Made by a program: the position numbers and the translations under genes
Notes under the pieces: model-generated
What the model saw: only the letters and a program-made list of their open reading frames with translations
What the model was told of the DNA's origin: nothing
The model's database searches: none
Source: Planctomycetota bacterium
Lineage (GTDB): Bacteria; Planctomycetota; PUPC01; JABMSA01
Length of the DNA stretch: 5,200 bases
Assembly (NCBI GenBank): GCA_013202185.1
Contig: JABMSA010000484.1
Span: forward strand, 1-5,200
Direction: 5' to 3'
In this document: positions 5,179-5,200 of the stretch, piece by piece
Position numbering within the stretch: position 1 is the stretch's first letter
Layout of the letters: every line of letters begins with the position of its first letter

Positions 5179-5200
5179 TTAAGTTAATGCCATTGGCCCC

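Larger units (their letters stand above)
4712..5200. other. Intergenic region rich in hairpins, no convincing gene
   Basis: Several small ORFs open here, but their translations are Arg/Pro-rich, run through the hairpins and resemble no family. The ATG at 4726 gives only six codons before TAA, and the GGAGG at 4738-4742 has no start codon at a useful distance. What the stretch does hold is a series of inverted repeats at 4792-4805, 4859-4884, 4908-4924, 4930-4946, 5135-5148 and 5148-5178, plus a longer-range pair at 4971-4982/5115-5126. The likely roles are transcript 3'-end stabilisation and repeat-element residence. Confidence 0.6.

Overview
The window is high-GC bacterial DNA. It looks like chromosome from an uncultured, polysaccharide-degrading bacterium of the Planctomycetota/Lentisphaerota/Hydrogenedentota kind. 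That placement rests only on gene style: a URO-D-family protein, a family 9 glycosidase and paired Amidohydro_2 proteins in a row, a beta-helix protein beside them, and GC-rich hairpin repeats between genes. No taxonomic marker gene is present. I see no rRNA, tRNA, CRISPR array, transposase or phage gene.

Layout. Bases 1-175 are non-coding and rich in short palindromes. Bases 176-610 (minus strand) hold a short right-handed beta-helix ORF, built from alternating coils of 22-24 residues and probably missing its N-terminal part. Bases 611-683 are a divergent intergenic gap with a plausible sigma70-type promoter facing right. From there a plus-strand cluster runs to 4711: (i) 684-1343, the N-terminal half of a URO-D/corrinoid-methyltransferase-like protein, apparently 3'-truncated; (ii) 1379-3067, an intact GH9 glycosidase with an N-terminal Ig-like domain but an altered catalytic motif; (iii) 3117-3881, an Amidohydro_2 TIM-barrel protein that has lost all expected metal ligands; (iv) 3878-4711, a second Amidohydro_2 protein with an intact metal site, overlapping (iii) by 4 bp. 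Bases 4712-5200 hold no convincing gene but are crowded with hairpins and inverted repeats.

The genes from 1379 onward are tightly spaced on one strand with good ribosome-binding sites and are most simply one operon. GH9 enzymes hydrolyse beta-glycosidic bonds. Amidohydro_2 enzymes hydrolyse or decarboxylate small substrates. A carbohydrate or carbohydrate-derivative catabolic role is therefore a reasonable inference, but the substrate cannot be read from the sequence. The most unusual points are the degenerate and intact amidohydrolase pair coupled by an ATGA overlap, the GH9 with QSCD in place of DAGD, the halved URO-D gene, and the hairpin-repeat cluster after the operon.
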